This document shows positions 33,330 to 42,400 of a stretch of 64,000 bases of DNA, in pieces. Both the position numbers and the translations under genes were made by a program. The DNA lies in NCBI RefSeq assembly GCF_900115955.1, contig NZ_FOYL01000001.1:806001-870000 (forward strand), in the 5' to 3' direction. The notes below the pieces were generated by a model. That model was not told where the DNA came from. It worked only from the letters and a program-made list of their open reading frames with translations, and did no database searches. This DNA comes from Lentzea waywayandensis (GTDB taxonomy: Bacteria; Actinomycetota; Actinomycetes; Mycobacteriales; Pseudonocardiaceae). Position 1 is the first letter of the stretch. The number at the start of each line of letters is the position of its first letter.

Positions 33330-34703
33330 ATGAGCCAGCGGCCGATCCTGTTCGTCAGTCTGCCGGAGAGCGGCCTGCTGAACCCGATGCTCGTGCTAGC
33401 CGAGGAACTGTCGCGCCGCGGCGTCGAGAACCTGTGGTTCGCCACCGACGACAAGGGTCGCGAGGAGGTCGAGGCGGCGGCGGTCGGCTCGCCGATCGAG
33501 TTCTTCTCGCTGGGGGACGTGATCCCGGAGATGTCCTCGGTCACCTGGCCGGACGACGTCTACGCGAAGGTGACGCAGCGGTCGCGGTTCAAGGCGCGCA
33601 AGGCCGTCATCGAGCAGACGAACCGGCCGGAGCAGCGGATTCCCAAGTACCGCGGGCTTTCGGAGCTGGTCGACGAGATCCGGCCGGCGCTGATGATCGT
33701 CGAGTCGATGTGCATGTTCGGCTACGAGGTCGCCATCACCAAGGGAATTCCTTACGTGATCAGCAACCCGTTCGTCGCGTCGAACCTCGTGACGTCCGCG
33801 ATCCCGATCGGTCCGTCGTACACGCCGAAGGACTTCCCTCGCCCGCACACCGGGCTGCCCGCCGACATGTCCTGGACCCAGCGCTGGGCCAACAGGTTCT
33901 TCGGCTGGCGCACGCTCGCGACCGCGTTCACGAAGGCCAACAAGGACCGCAACGCGCGCAACGCCAAGGTGATCGCCGAGCTGGGCATCTCCCCCAAGGC
34001 GTCCGGCCAGTTCGCGCGGGTCGAGCAGGCCGAGATGGTGCTGTGCTACTCGATCCCGGAGATGGACTACCCGTTCGACGTCCCGGAGAAGATCCGCACG
34101 GTCGGCGCGCTGGTGCCGCCGCTCCCCCAGGCCGAGCCGGGCGAGCTGGGCACGTGGCTGGACGCGCAGAAGTCCGTTGTCTACATGGGTTTCGGCACGA
34201 TCACGCGGCTGACCCGGGACCAGGTCGAGGCGTTCGTCCAGGTCGCCCGCAGCCTCGACGGCCGGCACTCGGTCCTGTGGAAGCTGCCGCGCGACCAGCA
34301 GAAGTTCCTGCCCTCCGTGCTTCCCGGCAACCTGCGCATCGAGACGTGGGTGCCGTCGCAGCTTGACGTGCTGGCGCACCCGAACGTCAAGCTGTTCTTC
34401 ACGCACGCGGGCGGAAACGCCTACACCGAAAGCATCTACTTCGGCAAGCCGATGGTGTCGCGGCCGTTGTGGGTCGACTGCTACGACCAGGCGATCCGCG
34501 CCACGAGCTTCGGCGTCGGGCTGACGCTGGACAAGCCGCACACCGTCGACCCGCACGACGTCGTGGACAAGCTGACCCGCGTCCTGGACGACCCGGCGTT
34601 CACCGAGAACGCCGAACGGCTCGCGGCACTGCAGCACTCCGCGGGCGGCCGGAAGACCGCCGCCGACCTGATCCTCTCTCTGCCCGCACTGGCCTCGAAG
34701 TGA
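33330..34703 (+). CDS. Family 1 glycosyltransferase, polyene mycosaminyltransferase-like
   Basis: The 457-residue protein is a GT-B fold macrolide-type glycosyltransferase (family GT1). The N-terminal acceptor half begins RPILFVSLPESGLLNPMLVL. The C-terminal donor half has VYMGFGTITR, a WVPSQLDVLAHPNVKLFFTHAGGN segment that fits the nucleotide-sugar binding signature, and the later YFGKPMVSRPLWVDCYDQ. Length and the pattern of the first 100 residues resemble the polyene enzymes AmphDI/NysDI/FscMI as I recall them. The next gene, 7 bases on, is a GDP-perosamine-type aminotransferase, so the donor is probably a GDP- or dTDP-amino-6-deoxysugar and the acceptor the macrolide hydroxyl. It is first in a four-gene operon. 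The specific sugar and attachment site are inferred, not shown. Confidence 0.9.
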   Translation: MSQRPILFVSLPESGLLNPMLVLAEELSRRGVENLWFATDDKGREEVEAAAVGSPIEFFSLGDVIPEMSSVTWPDDVYAKVTQRSRFKARKAVIEQTNRPEQRIPKYRGLSELVDEIRPALMIVESMCMFGYEVAITKGIPYVISNPFVASNLVTSAIPIGPSYTPKDFPRPHTGLPADMSWTQRWANRFFGWRTLATAFTKANKDRNARNAKVIAELGISPKASGQFARVEQAEMVLCYSIPEMDYPFDVPEKIRTVGALVPPLPQAEPGELGTWLDAQKSVVYMGFGTITRLTRDQVEAFVQVARSLDGRHSVLWKLPRDQQKFLPSVLPGNLRIETWVPSQLDVLAHPNVKLFFTHAGGNAYTESIYFGKPMVSRPLWVDCYDQAIRATSFGVGLTLDKPHTVDPHDVVDKLTRVLDDPAFTENAERLAALQHSAGGRKTAADLILSLPALASK

Positions 34704-34710
34704 GTTGACG

Positions 34711-35766
34711 ATGAGCTATCGCTATCCCGTTTCGATGCCTTCGTTGCGCGGCAACGAGCTCGAGTACACGACGAAGGCCGTGACGGACGGCTGGATCTCC
34801 TCGCAGGGGCCGTACGTGCCTCAGTTCGAGGAGGCCTTCGCCGCCTACAACGACGTCAAGTACGGCGTCGCGTGTTCCTCCGGCACAACGGCTCTGACGC
34901 TCGCACTCCGCGCCCTGGGCGTCGGCCCCGGCGACGAGGTGATCGTTCCCGAGTTCACCATGATCGCCTCGGCGTGGGCCGTGACCTACACCGGCGCCAC
35001 CCCGGTCTTCGTGGACTGCGCGGACGACCTCGACATCGACGTCACGAAGATCGAGGAGAAGATCACCCCGCGCACCAAGGTGATCATGCCGGTGCACGTC
35101 TACGGCCGGCAGTGCGACATGGACCCGATCCTCGAACTGGCCTACGAGTACAACCTGCGCGTGGTCGAGGACTCGGCCGAGGCGCACGGCGTCAAGCCGA
35201 CCGGTGACATCGCCGCGTTCTCGTTGTTCGCCAACAAGGTCATCACCTCGGGCGAGGGCGGTGTCTGCGTGACGAACGACCCGCACCTGGCGCGGCAGAT
35301 GGCGCACCTGCGCGGCATGGCGTTCACCCGCGACCACAGCTTCCTGCACAAGAAGCTCGCCTACAACTTCCGGATGACCAACCTGCAGGCCGCGGTCGCG
35401 CTCGCGCAGACCGAACGCCTCGACGAGATCATCGCCACGCGCGCACAGATCGAGAAGCGGTACGACGAAGGTCTTCGGGGCATCGAGGGCATCACCCTCA
35501 TGCCGCCGCGTGACGTGTTGTGGATGTACGACCTGCGCGCGCAGCGCCGTGAGGAGCTCATGAGGTTCCTCGCGGAGGAAGGGATCGAGACCCGCCTCTT
35601 CTTCAAGCCGATGAGCAGGCAGCCCGGCTATCTCGACCCGGTGTGGCCGACGCTGAACGCGAACCGGTTCGCCGACGACGGGTTGTACCTCCCGACCCAC
35701 GCCGAGCTGACCGAGGCCGACCAGGACTACATCGTGGCGCGAGTCCGCCAGTTCTACGGGGTGTGA
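34711..35766 (+). CDS. DegT/DnrJ/EryC1-family sugar aminotransferase, perosamine/mycosamine synthase-like
   Basis: This 351-residue PLP enzyme would transfer an amino group to a keto-deoxy nucleotide sugar. It has the N-terminal LRGNELEYTTKAVTDGWISS typical of GDP-perosamine synthases, ACSSGTTALTLALRALGVG for phosphate binding, VVEDSAEAHG, and the Schiff-base lysine in FSLFANKVITSGEGG (about residue 180). Its length matches the mycosamine aminotransferases of polyene clusters (about 352 residues). The ATG at 34711 is chosen over the TTG at 34705. It is 7 bases after the glycosyltransferase and 3 bases before the P450, consistent with translational coupling. No other deoxysugar gene (such as a GDP-mannose 4,6-dehydratase) is in the window, so the rest of the sugar pathway must lie elsewhere. 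Confidence 0.92.
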   Translation: MSYRYPVSMPSLRGNELEYTTKAVTDGWISSQGPYVPQFEEAFAAYNDVKYGVACSSGTTALTLALRALGVGPGDEVIVPEFTMIASAWAVTYTGATPVFVDCADDLDIDVTKIEEKITPRTKVIMPVHVYGRQCDMDPILELAYEYNLRVVEDSAEAHGVKPTGDIAAFSLFANKVITSGEGGVCVTNDPHLARQMAHLRGMAFTRDHSFLHKKLAYNFRMTNLQAAVALAQTERLDEIIATRAQIEKRYDEGLRGIEGITLMPPRDVLWMYDLRAQRREELMRFLAEEGIETRLFFKPMSRQPGYLDPVWPTLNANRFADDGLYLPTHAELTEADQDYIVARVRQFYGV

Positions 35767-35769
35767 GAC

Positions 35770-36939
35770 ATGACGAGCACTGACCTGGTCCCGTTCATGA
35801 TGCGGCGCCCCGGCGTGCCGTTCCCTCCTCCCGAGTACGAGGGGTTCCGCACGAAACCCGGCCTGACTAAGGCCGCGTTGCCGTCCGGTGAGACGGTGTG
35901 GCTGGTGACCAGGCACGAGGAGGTGCGCGCGGTCCTCACCGATCCGCGCATCAGCTCCAACCCGACGCACGAAGGGTTTCCACGCCCGTCACGGACCGTC
36001 GGCGCGCCGTCCGCGGACGACGTGCCGGGCTGGTTCGTGTCGCTGGACCCGCCTGACCACAACAGGTTCCGCAAGGCGTTGATCCCCGAGTTCACGGTGC
36101 GCCGCATCAGGGCGTTGCGGCCGGCGGTCGAGCAGATCGTCGACCACGCCATCGACCAGATGCTGGCCAAGGGCAACACGGCCGAGCTGGTCGAGGACTT
36201 CTCGCTGACGGTGCCGTCGCTGGTGATCTCCGCGCTGCTGGGCGTGCCGAAGGTGGACCGCGACTTCTTCGAGGAGAAGACGAAGGTCCTCGTGACGCTG
36301 ACGTCGACCGACGAGCAGCGGGACAAGGCGTCCGAACACCTGCTGCGCTACATCAACCGGCTGATCACGATCAAGTCCAAGCGTCCCGGCGACGACCTGA
36401 TCAGCAAGCTGCTGCAGGGCGGTCTGCTGACGCCGCAGGAGCTCTCGGGTGTCTCGATGCTGCTGCTGATCGCGGGCCACGAGACGACCGCGAACAACAT
36501 CTCGCTCGGCGTCGTCACCTTGTTGCAGCAGAAGCAGTGGATCGACGACGACCGCATGATCGAGGAACTGCTGCGCTACCACTCGGTGGCGGACCTGGTG
36601 GCGTTGCGGGTGGCGATCGAGGACGTCGAGATCGGCGGCCAGCTCGTCAGGGCGGGCGAGGGCATCGTGCCACTCGTGGCCGGTGCCAACCACGACCCGG
36701 ACATGTTCGAGCGGCCGGACGAGTTCGACCCGTCCCGTTCGGCCACCGGGCACGTGGCGTTCGGGTACGGCGTGCACCAGTGCCTCGGGCAGAACCTGGT
36801 GCGGCTGGAGATGGACGTGGCCTACCGCGGCCTGTTCAGGCGGATCCCGACTCTCGAGGTCGCGGTGCCGCTGGAGGAGCTGCGGTTCAAGTACGACGGA
36901 GTCCTCTTCGGACTCCACGCGCTACCAGTGCGCTGGTGA
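35770..36939 (+). CDS. Cytochrome P450, CYP105-like (polyene tailoring type)
   Basis: The 389-residue P450 has a canonical I-helix LLIAGHETTANN with the acid/threonine pair, the ExxR motif in EELLRY and the haem-binding FGYGVHQCLGQ, where the cysteine ligates iron. The N-terminal MMRRPGVPFPPPEY and the LPSGETVWLVTRHEEVR pattern resemble the CYP105H enzymes (NysN/AmphN/PimG/FscP) that oxidise a methyl branch to a carboxyl in polyene macrolides. The gene starts 3 bases after the aminotransferase stop and is followed 19 bases later by its probable ferredoxin partner. The operon order glycosyltransferase, aminotransferase, P450, ferredoxin supports that role. The methyl branch to be oxidised would come from a methylmalonyl module; the exact site is unknown. 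Confidence 0.93.
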   Translation: MTSTDLVPFMMRRPGVPFPPPEYEGFRTKPGLTKAALPSGETVWLVTRHEEVRAVLTDPRISSNPTHEGFPRPSRTVGAPSADDVPGWFVSLDPPDHNRFRKALIPEFTVRRIRALRPAVEQIVDHAIDQMLAKGNTAELVEDFSLTVPSLVISALLGVPKVDRDFFEEKTKVLVTLTSTDEQRDKASEHLLRYINRLITIKSKRPGDDLISKLLQGGLLTPQELSGVSMLLLIAGHETTANNISLGVVTLLQQKQWIDDDRMIEELLRYHSVADLVALRVAIEDVEIGGQLVRAGEGIVPLVAGANHDPDMFERPDEFDPSRSATGHVAFGYGVHQCLGQNLVRLEMDVAYRGLFRRIPTLEVAVPLEELRFKYDGVLFGLHALPVRW

Positions 36940-36958
36940 ATCTCGGAAAGGGTGCGTC

Positions 36959-37153
36959 ATGGCTCGGATCAGTGTGGACACCGGCAAGTGCATCGGCTCG
37001 GCTCAGTGCGTGCTGGCCGCGCCGGACGTGTTCGACCAGGACGACGACGGGTTCGTCACGGTGCTCGACGCCAGCCCGTCGGGCGACGCGGAGTCGACCG
37101 CCAGGACGGCCAGGGGCATCTGCCCGGCCCAGGCGATCACGGTGCACGACTGA
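36959..37153 (+). CDS. Small [3Fe-4S]-type ferredoxin
   Basis: The product has 64 residues with three cysteines placed for a single [3Fe-4S] cluster: Cys11 and Cys17 in CIGSAQC and Cys55 in GICPAQAI. The acidic middle (DQDDDG) is usual for ferredoxins that pass electrons to actinomycete P450s. GGAAAGG lies just before the ATG at 36959. It is the last gene of the glycosyltransferase operon, directly after the P450 it most likely serves, and it may also serve the P450 at 38307-39491. Its stop is only 2 bases from the end of the convergent LysR-like gene. Confidence 0.93.
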   Translation: MARISVDTGKCIGSAQCVLAAPDVFDQDDDGFVTVLDASPSGDAESTARTARGICPAQAITVHD

Positions 37154-37155
37154 GT

Positions 37156-37866
37156 TCAGCGACCGCGACGGGGTTTCGCGCGCTTGGCAGGCTGCTTCTT
37201 CTGCTGGGGTGCGGGGCCCCGTCGCTGCTGCTGCTTGGGCGCCTGCTTCTTCTTCTCAGGCTCCGGCGCGGGGCCTCGGGTGCTGTTGACCGTGCGGCCG
37301 CGGACGATGCCGATCATGTGCTCGATCAGCTCGGGGTTCTCGTCGCGGATCGGGAACGACAGCGCCACGCGGGACTGCGGCGCGTCCGAGAGCGGCACGT
37401 ACTTGAGGTCCTTGCGGTGGTGCAGCCGAGCCAGTGACTGCGGCACGACCAGCATGCCGACGCCCGCGGCCACGATCTGAATCGCGTCGGCGGTGGTCTC
37501 CGGCCGTTCGACCGGCGGCTGGCCCGGCTGCGCGTCCCAGTCGAGCGGGTCGTCGAGCGGCTGCCACAGGACGTGTTCCGCCAGGTCCTCAAGGGACAGT
37601 TCGTCGGCCGCGGCGAACTCGTGGTCCTTCGGGAACACGACGACGCTGGTCTCGGTGTAGAGCGGGATCGCGTGCAGGTCCTCGCGGTCGCCGGGCAGCC
37701 TGAGCAGCGCGGCGTCGGCCTCGCCCGAGCGCACCTTTGCGGCGGCTTCGGCGACGGGCACCTGCACGAGGGTCAGCTCGGTCTCCGGCAGGCGTTCCTG
37801 CCAGACCCGTGCCCACTTGCCCGGCGTCACGCCTGGGACGTACGCGAGCGTGAACGATCCGGTCAC
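37156..37866 (-). CDS. LysR substrate-binding-domain protein without DNA-binding domain
   Basis: The 236-residue product resembles the effector-binding half of LysR regulators (FTLAYVPGVTPGKWARVW, then VRSGEADAALLRLPGD and VAAGVGMLVVPQSLARL). It lacks the N-terminal helix-turn-helix. It ends in a lysine-, glutamine- and arginine-rich tail of about 45 residues (from about 190) that could bind nucleic acid or be disordered. The start is a GTG at 37864-37866. It is divergent, by 38 bases, from a DUF5997 gene. I recall this pairing as common in actinobacterial genomes outside biosynthetic clusters, so it is probably not part of the pathway. Its function is unknown. Confidence 0.85.
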   Translation of the reverse strand: MTGSFTLAYVPGVTPGKWARVWQERLPETELTLVQVPVAEAAAKVRSGEADAALLRLPGDREDLHAIPLYTETSVVVFPKDHEFAAADELSLEDLAEHVLWQPLDDPLDWDAQPGQPPVERPETTADAIQIVAAGVGMLVVPQSLARLHHRKDLKYVPLSDAPQSRVALSFPIRDENPELIEHMIGIVRGRTVNSTRGPAPEPEKKKQAPKQQQRRGPAPQQKKQPAKRAKPRRGR

Positions 37867-37904
37867 GCGCTGAGGCTACCGGACGCAACGGTTACTCTTT
37901 GCGC
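37867..37904. promoter_or_regulatory. 38-base divergent spacer with overlapping promoters
   Basis: The gap between the LysR-like and DUF5997 starts is so short that the promoters must overlap each other or the coding regions. No clear box was identified; GGTTACTCTTTG is the only AT-rich stretch. Confidence 0.35.
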
Positions 37905-38285
37905 ATGAAGTCGCAGCAGACGATGAAGCCAGCCACCGCCGCCAAGAAGCTCGGCGTGTACCTCGAGGCCACCCCCGAGGAGTTCCAGGCCGGCGTCGTG
38001 TCGCGCGACGAGCTGAACGAGCTGCAGGCGAACCCGCCGGAGTGGCTGGCGGACCTGCGCCGCAACGGCCCGCACCCCAAGCAGCTCATCGCGCAGAAGC
38101 TCGGTATCTCGGCGTCGGGCCTGGTGCGCGCCGGCATCACCGAGGCGCTGACCACCGACCAGATCACCGCGCTCAAGGACGAGAACCCGGAGTGGCTGGT
38201 GCGCGAGCGCGCCACCTACAAGGAGTTCAAGGCCGAAGAGGCGCGCCTGGCGGAGAAGGCGCGCCTCGAGGAAGAAGCGGAGTGA
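37905..38285 (+). CDS. DUF5997 family protein
   Basis: This 126-residue protein is soluble, highly charged and predicted helical, with a glutamate/arginine-rich C-terminal helix (FKAEEARLAEKARLEEE). The region KLGVYLEATPEEFQAGVVSR and KLGISASGLVRAGITEAL is conserved in the family as I recall it. The ATG at 37905 is chosen; a TTG two codons earlier and an ATG six codons later are alternatives. The family has no known function. It converges on the P450 gene with a 21-base gap. It is probably a core-genome gene rather than a biosynthetic one. Confidence 0.85.
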   Translation: MKSQQTMKPATAAKKLGVYLEATPEEFQAGVVSRDELNELQANPPEWLADLRRNGPHPKQLIAQKLGISASGLVRAGITEALTTDQITALKDENPEWLVRERATYKEFKAEEARLAEKARLEEEAE

Positions 38286-38306
38286 CGGCGCTCACCCGAC
38301 CAGCGC

Positions 38307-39491
38307 TCACCAGGTGACGGGGAACCTCTCCAGGCCGCCGGCGAGGCGTCCGCCGGGGTGCGACTCGAGCTCGGACTCCGGCACCGCGAGCCGCAGCGTG
38401 GGCAGGCGTTCGAACAGCGTGGTGTAGGCGACGGCGAGGATGATCCGCACGAGCGGGGCGCCGGTGCAGTGCCGCATGCCGTGACCGAACGTGAAGTGGT
38501 GGTTCGGCGAGCGGGTGACGTCGAAGTCGTGCGGGTTCTCGAACGCGCGCGGGTCGAAGTTCGCGAGGCTGAAGTCCAGCATCACGAGGTCGCCCTCTTT
38601 GATGGTGACGCCCCCGATCTCGATGTCCTCGCTGGCGTAGCGGGGCAGGACGGGCGAGCTGATCGTGGCGCGCATGACCTCGTCGACGGCGCGGGCCATG
38701 ATCTCCGGGTCGGCCATGGCCTTCGCACGCTGCTCGGGGTTGCGCAGGAACAGCAGCACGCCGAAGTCGAGGTGGCTGGCGAGGCCCGCGAGGCCGGTGA
38801 ACAGCAGCGTGACGACGTGGAGGCCGATCTCCTCGTTGGTCAGACCGGTCTCGATGAACCGTGAGATGACGTCGTCGCCGAGCTCTGACCTGCGACGTTC
38901 GCCGATGTCGGCCGCGAAGCCGAACAGCGGGTCCATGCCGGCCTCGGCGGACTCCTGGTCGGAGGCTCCGACGGTGTCCATCATCTCGAGGAGCTTGGCG
39001 CGGTCCTCGACGGGGATGCCGACCATGTCGCACAGCGCCTGCTGCGAGTAGTCCATCGAGTAGGCGTCGTGCAGGTCGGCTGGCTGACCGGCGGCGATGA
39101 TCGCGTCGAGCTTCTCGTTCGCGATGCCGACGACGCGCTCGCGGCGTTCGATGACGCGGCGGGCGGCGAAGCTCTTGGTGTAGAGGACGCGCTTCTTCTC
39201 GTGGCGCTCCTTCTCGACCTCGATGTCGTCGGCGGTGATGAGCATGTCGAGCATCGGGTTGCGGAAGTACCTCGGCGCGTTGGCCGGGTCCTTGTGGCTG
39301 CGGCCGAGTTTCTGGTTCTGCAGCAGCGCCTTCACCTCGGCGTGGCGGGTCACGAGCCAGCCCTCATCGCCCGCGGGCGTCCGGATGCGGCACACCGGCG
39401 CCTGTTCCTGCAACCGCAGCCGGAGTTCGCTGAACGTCAGGATCGACGGCAGTTCGACCCCGATCAGGGGCAGTTCCTGCGATGTGGTCAT
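38307..39491 (-). CDS. Cytochrome P450 with atypical I-helix, coupled to the terminal PKS gene
   Basis: The 394-residue protein has ExxR in DEVMRATIS and the haem signature [11 protein letters not shown], so it is a P450. Its I-helix reads [16 protein letters not shown] where most P450s have AG-x-(D/E)-T. The acid and threonine needed for ordinary oxygen activation are replaced by small residues. That suggests substrate-assisted oxygen activation or unusual chemistry. The start is the ATG at 39489-39491, overlapping the PKS-Z stop as ATGA, with GGAAGG at 39498-39503. It is therefore translated together with PKS-Z and very likely modifies the released polyketide. It is clearly different from the CYP105-like P450 at 35770. 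Substrate and position of oxidation are unknown. Confidence 0.93.
   Translation of the reverse strand: MTTSQELPLIGVELPSILTFSELRLRLQEQAPVCRIRTPAGDEGWLVTRHAEVKALLQNQKLGRSHKDPANAPRYFRNPMLDMLITADDIEVEKERHEKKRVLYTKSFAARRVIERRERVVGIANEKLDAIIAAGQPADLHDAYSMDYSQQALCDMVGIPVEDRAKLLEMMDTVGASDQESAEAGMDPLFGFAADIGERRRSELGDDVISRFIETGLTNEEIGLHVVTLLFTGLAGLASHLDFGVLLFLRNPEQRAKAMADPEIMARAVDEVMRATISSPVLPRYASEDIEIGGVTIKEGDLVMLDFSLANFDPRAFENPHDFDVTRSPNHHFTFGHGMRHCTGAPLVRIILAVAYTTLFERLPTLRLAVPESELESHPGGRLAGGLERFPVTW
39488..39491 (-). other. ATGA stop/start overlap between PKS-Z and the P450
   Basis: The stop TGA of PKS-Z (39488-39490) shares bases with the ATG of the P450 (39489-39491). Such overlap usually means translational coupling. 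Confidence 0.9.
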
Positions 39492-42400
39492 CGGACGCCT
39501 TCCAGTTTCTCGATACGGGTGCTGAGCCAGTCCTCCATCACGTCCGCGATGACGCCCGCGTCCTCCTTGACCATCGCCATGTGGTCGGTGGCGACGACGC
39601 GGATCTCGTCGGCGGGCACGTCGACGTCCTGGTTCGTCGTGACGAGGTCGGTGCCCTTGACTTCGTTGGCGCAGCGGATGAGCAACTTCGGGACCGTCGT
39701 GTGGAGGCCGGTGTCGATGATGAGCGGGAACCAGTGCGCCATCGCGGACAGGCGCGTGCTGTTCATGTTCACCGCGGGCGAGTCCATGGTGTTGAAGTAG
39801 TTCGTGGTGACGGCGCCGAAGTCCATGCCCTCGCTGGAGTTGTAGTTCATGCTCAGGGTGTCGAGCATGATCACCGCTTCCGGGGTGATCCCCCAGGTCT
39901 CTTCGAGCACGGCGGCCGCGAAGTAGGCGAGGGTGCCGCCGGAGGAGTGTCCGACGAGGACGAACGGGTCGCCGTCGGTGCCGTTGAGGATGCTCTCCGC
40001 GACGAACCTGGCGGCGGCCTCCGTGGTGCGCGGCAGCGCTTCGCCTTCGTTGAAACCGATCAGTGGAAGTGCTGAGACGTGGCGTTTGCCGCGCAGGTGG
40101 GCGGCGAGCCGCGCGTACATGTGCACGCCGGCGGTGGCGCCGGGTGCGCTGACGCAAACGAGTTTCGGCAGCTTCGGGCCGTCGGCGAGGGTGACGGGGA
40201 CGGGCAGGTCCTCCAGCTCGGCCGGGCTGTCGAACATGGGGCGCAGCTGGGCGACGGCCTTGAGCAGCCTGAGGCCTTCGACGACCTTGCCGCCCGAGAC
40301 GCTGTCCATGAACAGCCCGAACACCGTGTCGTGCGCGCTGACCGTCATGCCGTTGCTCGTGGCGGGCCCGGCGATGGTGCCCAGTTCGGCGTCGACCCTC
40401 GCGGCCAGCACGGCGGGGGTGCCGCTGTCGAACACGGCGCTGCCGGGAAGCTTGAGGGCGAGCATGTCGTTGAGCTGGTTGCGCAGCTCCACGGCGATGA
40501 GGCTGTCGAAACCCAGTTCCAGGAAGTTCTTCTCGGCGTCCACTGTGGACGCGTCGTTGTGGCCGAGCAGCGCGGCGCACGTGCCGACGACGAGCTCGCG
40601 GACCTGGTCGACGCGTTCGTCGCCGTCGAGGTCGCGCAGCCGGTCGAGGACCGTGACGGCCGCCATCTGGCTCTGCTGCGGGAGGAGCTGCTCGTCGACG
40701 ATGTCGCGCAGCAGCGGGGCGACGCGCTGCTGGTTGCGGTTGACGTGCATGGGAACGACGACGCGCCTGTTCTCGACGAGTGCGGCGTCGAACAGCGCGA
40801 GGCCCTGTTCGACGGCCAGTGGCGGCATGCCGGAGCGGGCGATGCGGTCCATGGCGGCGTCGCTCAGGCCCGCGGTCATGCCGCTGTCCTGCGCCCACGG
40901 GCCCCAGGCGAGGCTGATGGTGTTCGGCCTGGTCCGGGCGAGGGCGTCGAGGTAGGAGTTGGCGGCGGCGTAGTTGCCCTGGCCGGGCGCGCCCATGACG
41001 TTGGAGACGGAGCTGTAGAGCACGAGCAGCTTGAGGTCGTGCTGGGCGAGCAGGTGTGCGGCGTCGACCTTGGGCGTGAGGACCGCTGTGAGGCGGTCGG
41101 GGGTGAGCGCGTCGACCAGGGCGTCGTCCAGCACGCCCGCCGTGTGGATAACGGTGGTGAGCGGGCGTTCCGCGGCGGCGAACAGGGTCTGGACGTCGTT
41201 GGGGTTCGAGACGTCGGCGGCCGCGATGGTGACGGTGGCGCCCTTGTTCTCCAGGTCCTGCTTCAGGTTCTGCGCGCCGGGGGCCTCCTCGCCGCGGCGG
41301 CTGGCGAGCAGGAGGTGCCTGACTCCGTGCCGGGTGACGAGGTGCTTCGCCAGTTCGGCGCCGAGGCCGCCAGTGCCGCCGGTGATGAGGACGGTGTCGT
41401 CCTCGCTCCACTCGAACCTGGCGTCGGGGTTCGCGGGCAGTTCCCTGAGGCGGGCGACCTGGACCCTGCCCTCGCGGACGACGACCTGCGGTTCGTCGCC
41501 GTTGACGAGCGAGGTGAGCAGGGCGCCGGAGACGTCGAGACCGTCGCTGTCGACGAGCAGGAAGCGGCCGGGGTTCTCGGCCTGCGCGGTGCGGACCAGG
41601 CCCCACACGGCCGCCGCGGCCAGGTCTTCGCCTGCTGCGGCGCCGCGGCTGACGAAGACGACGCGGGAGTTCTCGAACTTCAGCGCCTCCTGAAGGATGC
41701 TCAGCGCTCGCTGGGTCTGCGCGTGGGTCGTCTCCGGGGTGTCGTCGCCCGTGACGGCAACGACGAACACGTCCGGTGTGGTGTTCTGGGCGGCTTCGGT
41801 GAGGGTTTCGCCGTAGCCGCTGACGGACTGGCCCGCTGCGTACAGGACGTGGGCGAGGTCGAACTCGTCGCCGCCGATGATCGCCCAGCGCGCACCCGTG
41901 ATGGCCGATGCGTCCACAGTGGACTTCACCCAGTTCAGCTCGTAGAGAGCGGGACGGCTGGCGTTCGGCTGGGCGCCGGGAGCCATGGTGCTCTGCGGCC
42001 AGAACCGCTCGGTGTCGAACGGGTAGGTGGGCAGCGCCGTCTTCCTGCCCTGCTTCGGCCAGGCGATCCTGGCACCGGCGGTGTAGAGCGTGGCCAGCGC
42101 CGTGATGAACGCCGTGGCCTCGTCCTTGTCCTTGCGCATCGTCGGGATGGCGCGGTCCACGAGGGCGGCCAGGACGGCACCGGGGCCGATCTCGACGTGG
42201 GTGGCGTCGCCGATGGTCCCGACGTTCTCGGCGAAGCGGACGGTGTCGCGGACGTGGCTGACCCAGTACTCGGGGTTCGTGACGTCGCCGGTGGTGCTGA
42301 ACGGGATCTTCGGCGGGTTCAGCGCGATGGTCCTGATGGCGGCGCGGAAGTCGTCGAGCATCGGCTCCATCAGCGGCGAGTGGAACGCGTGGCTGACTTT

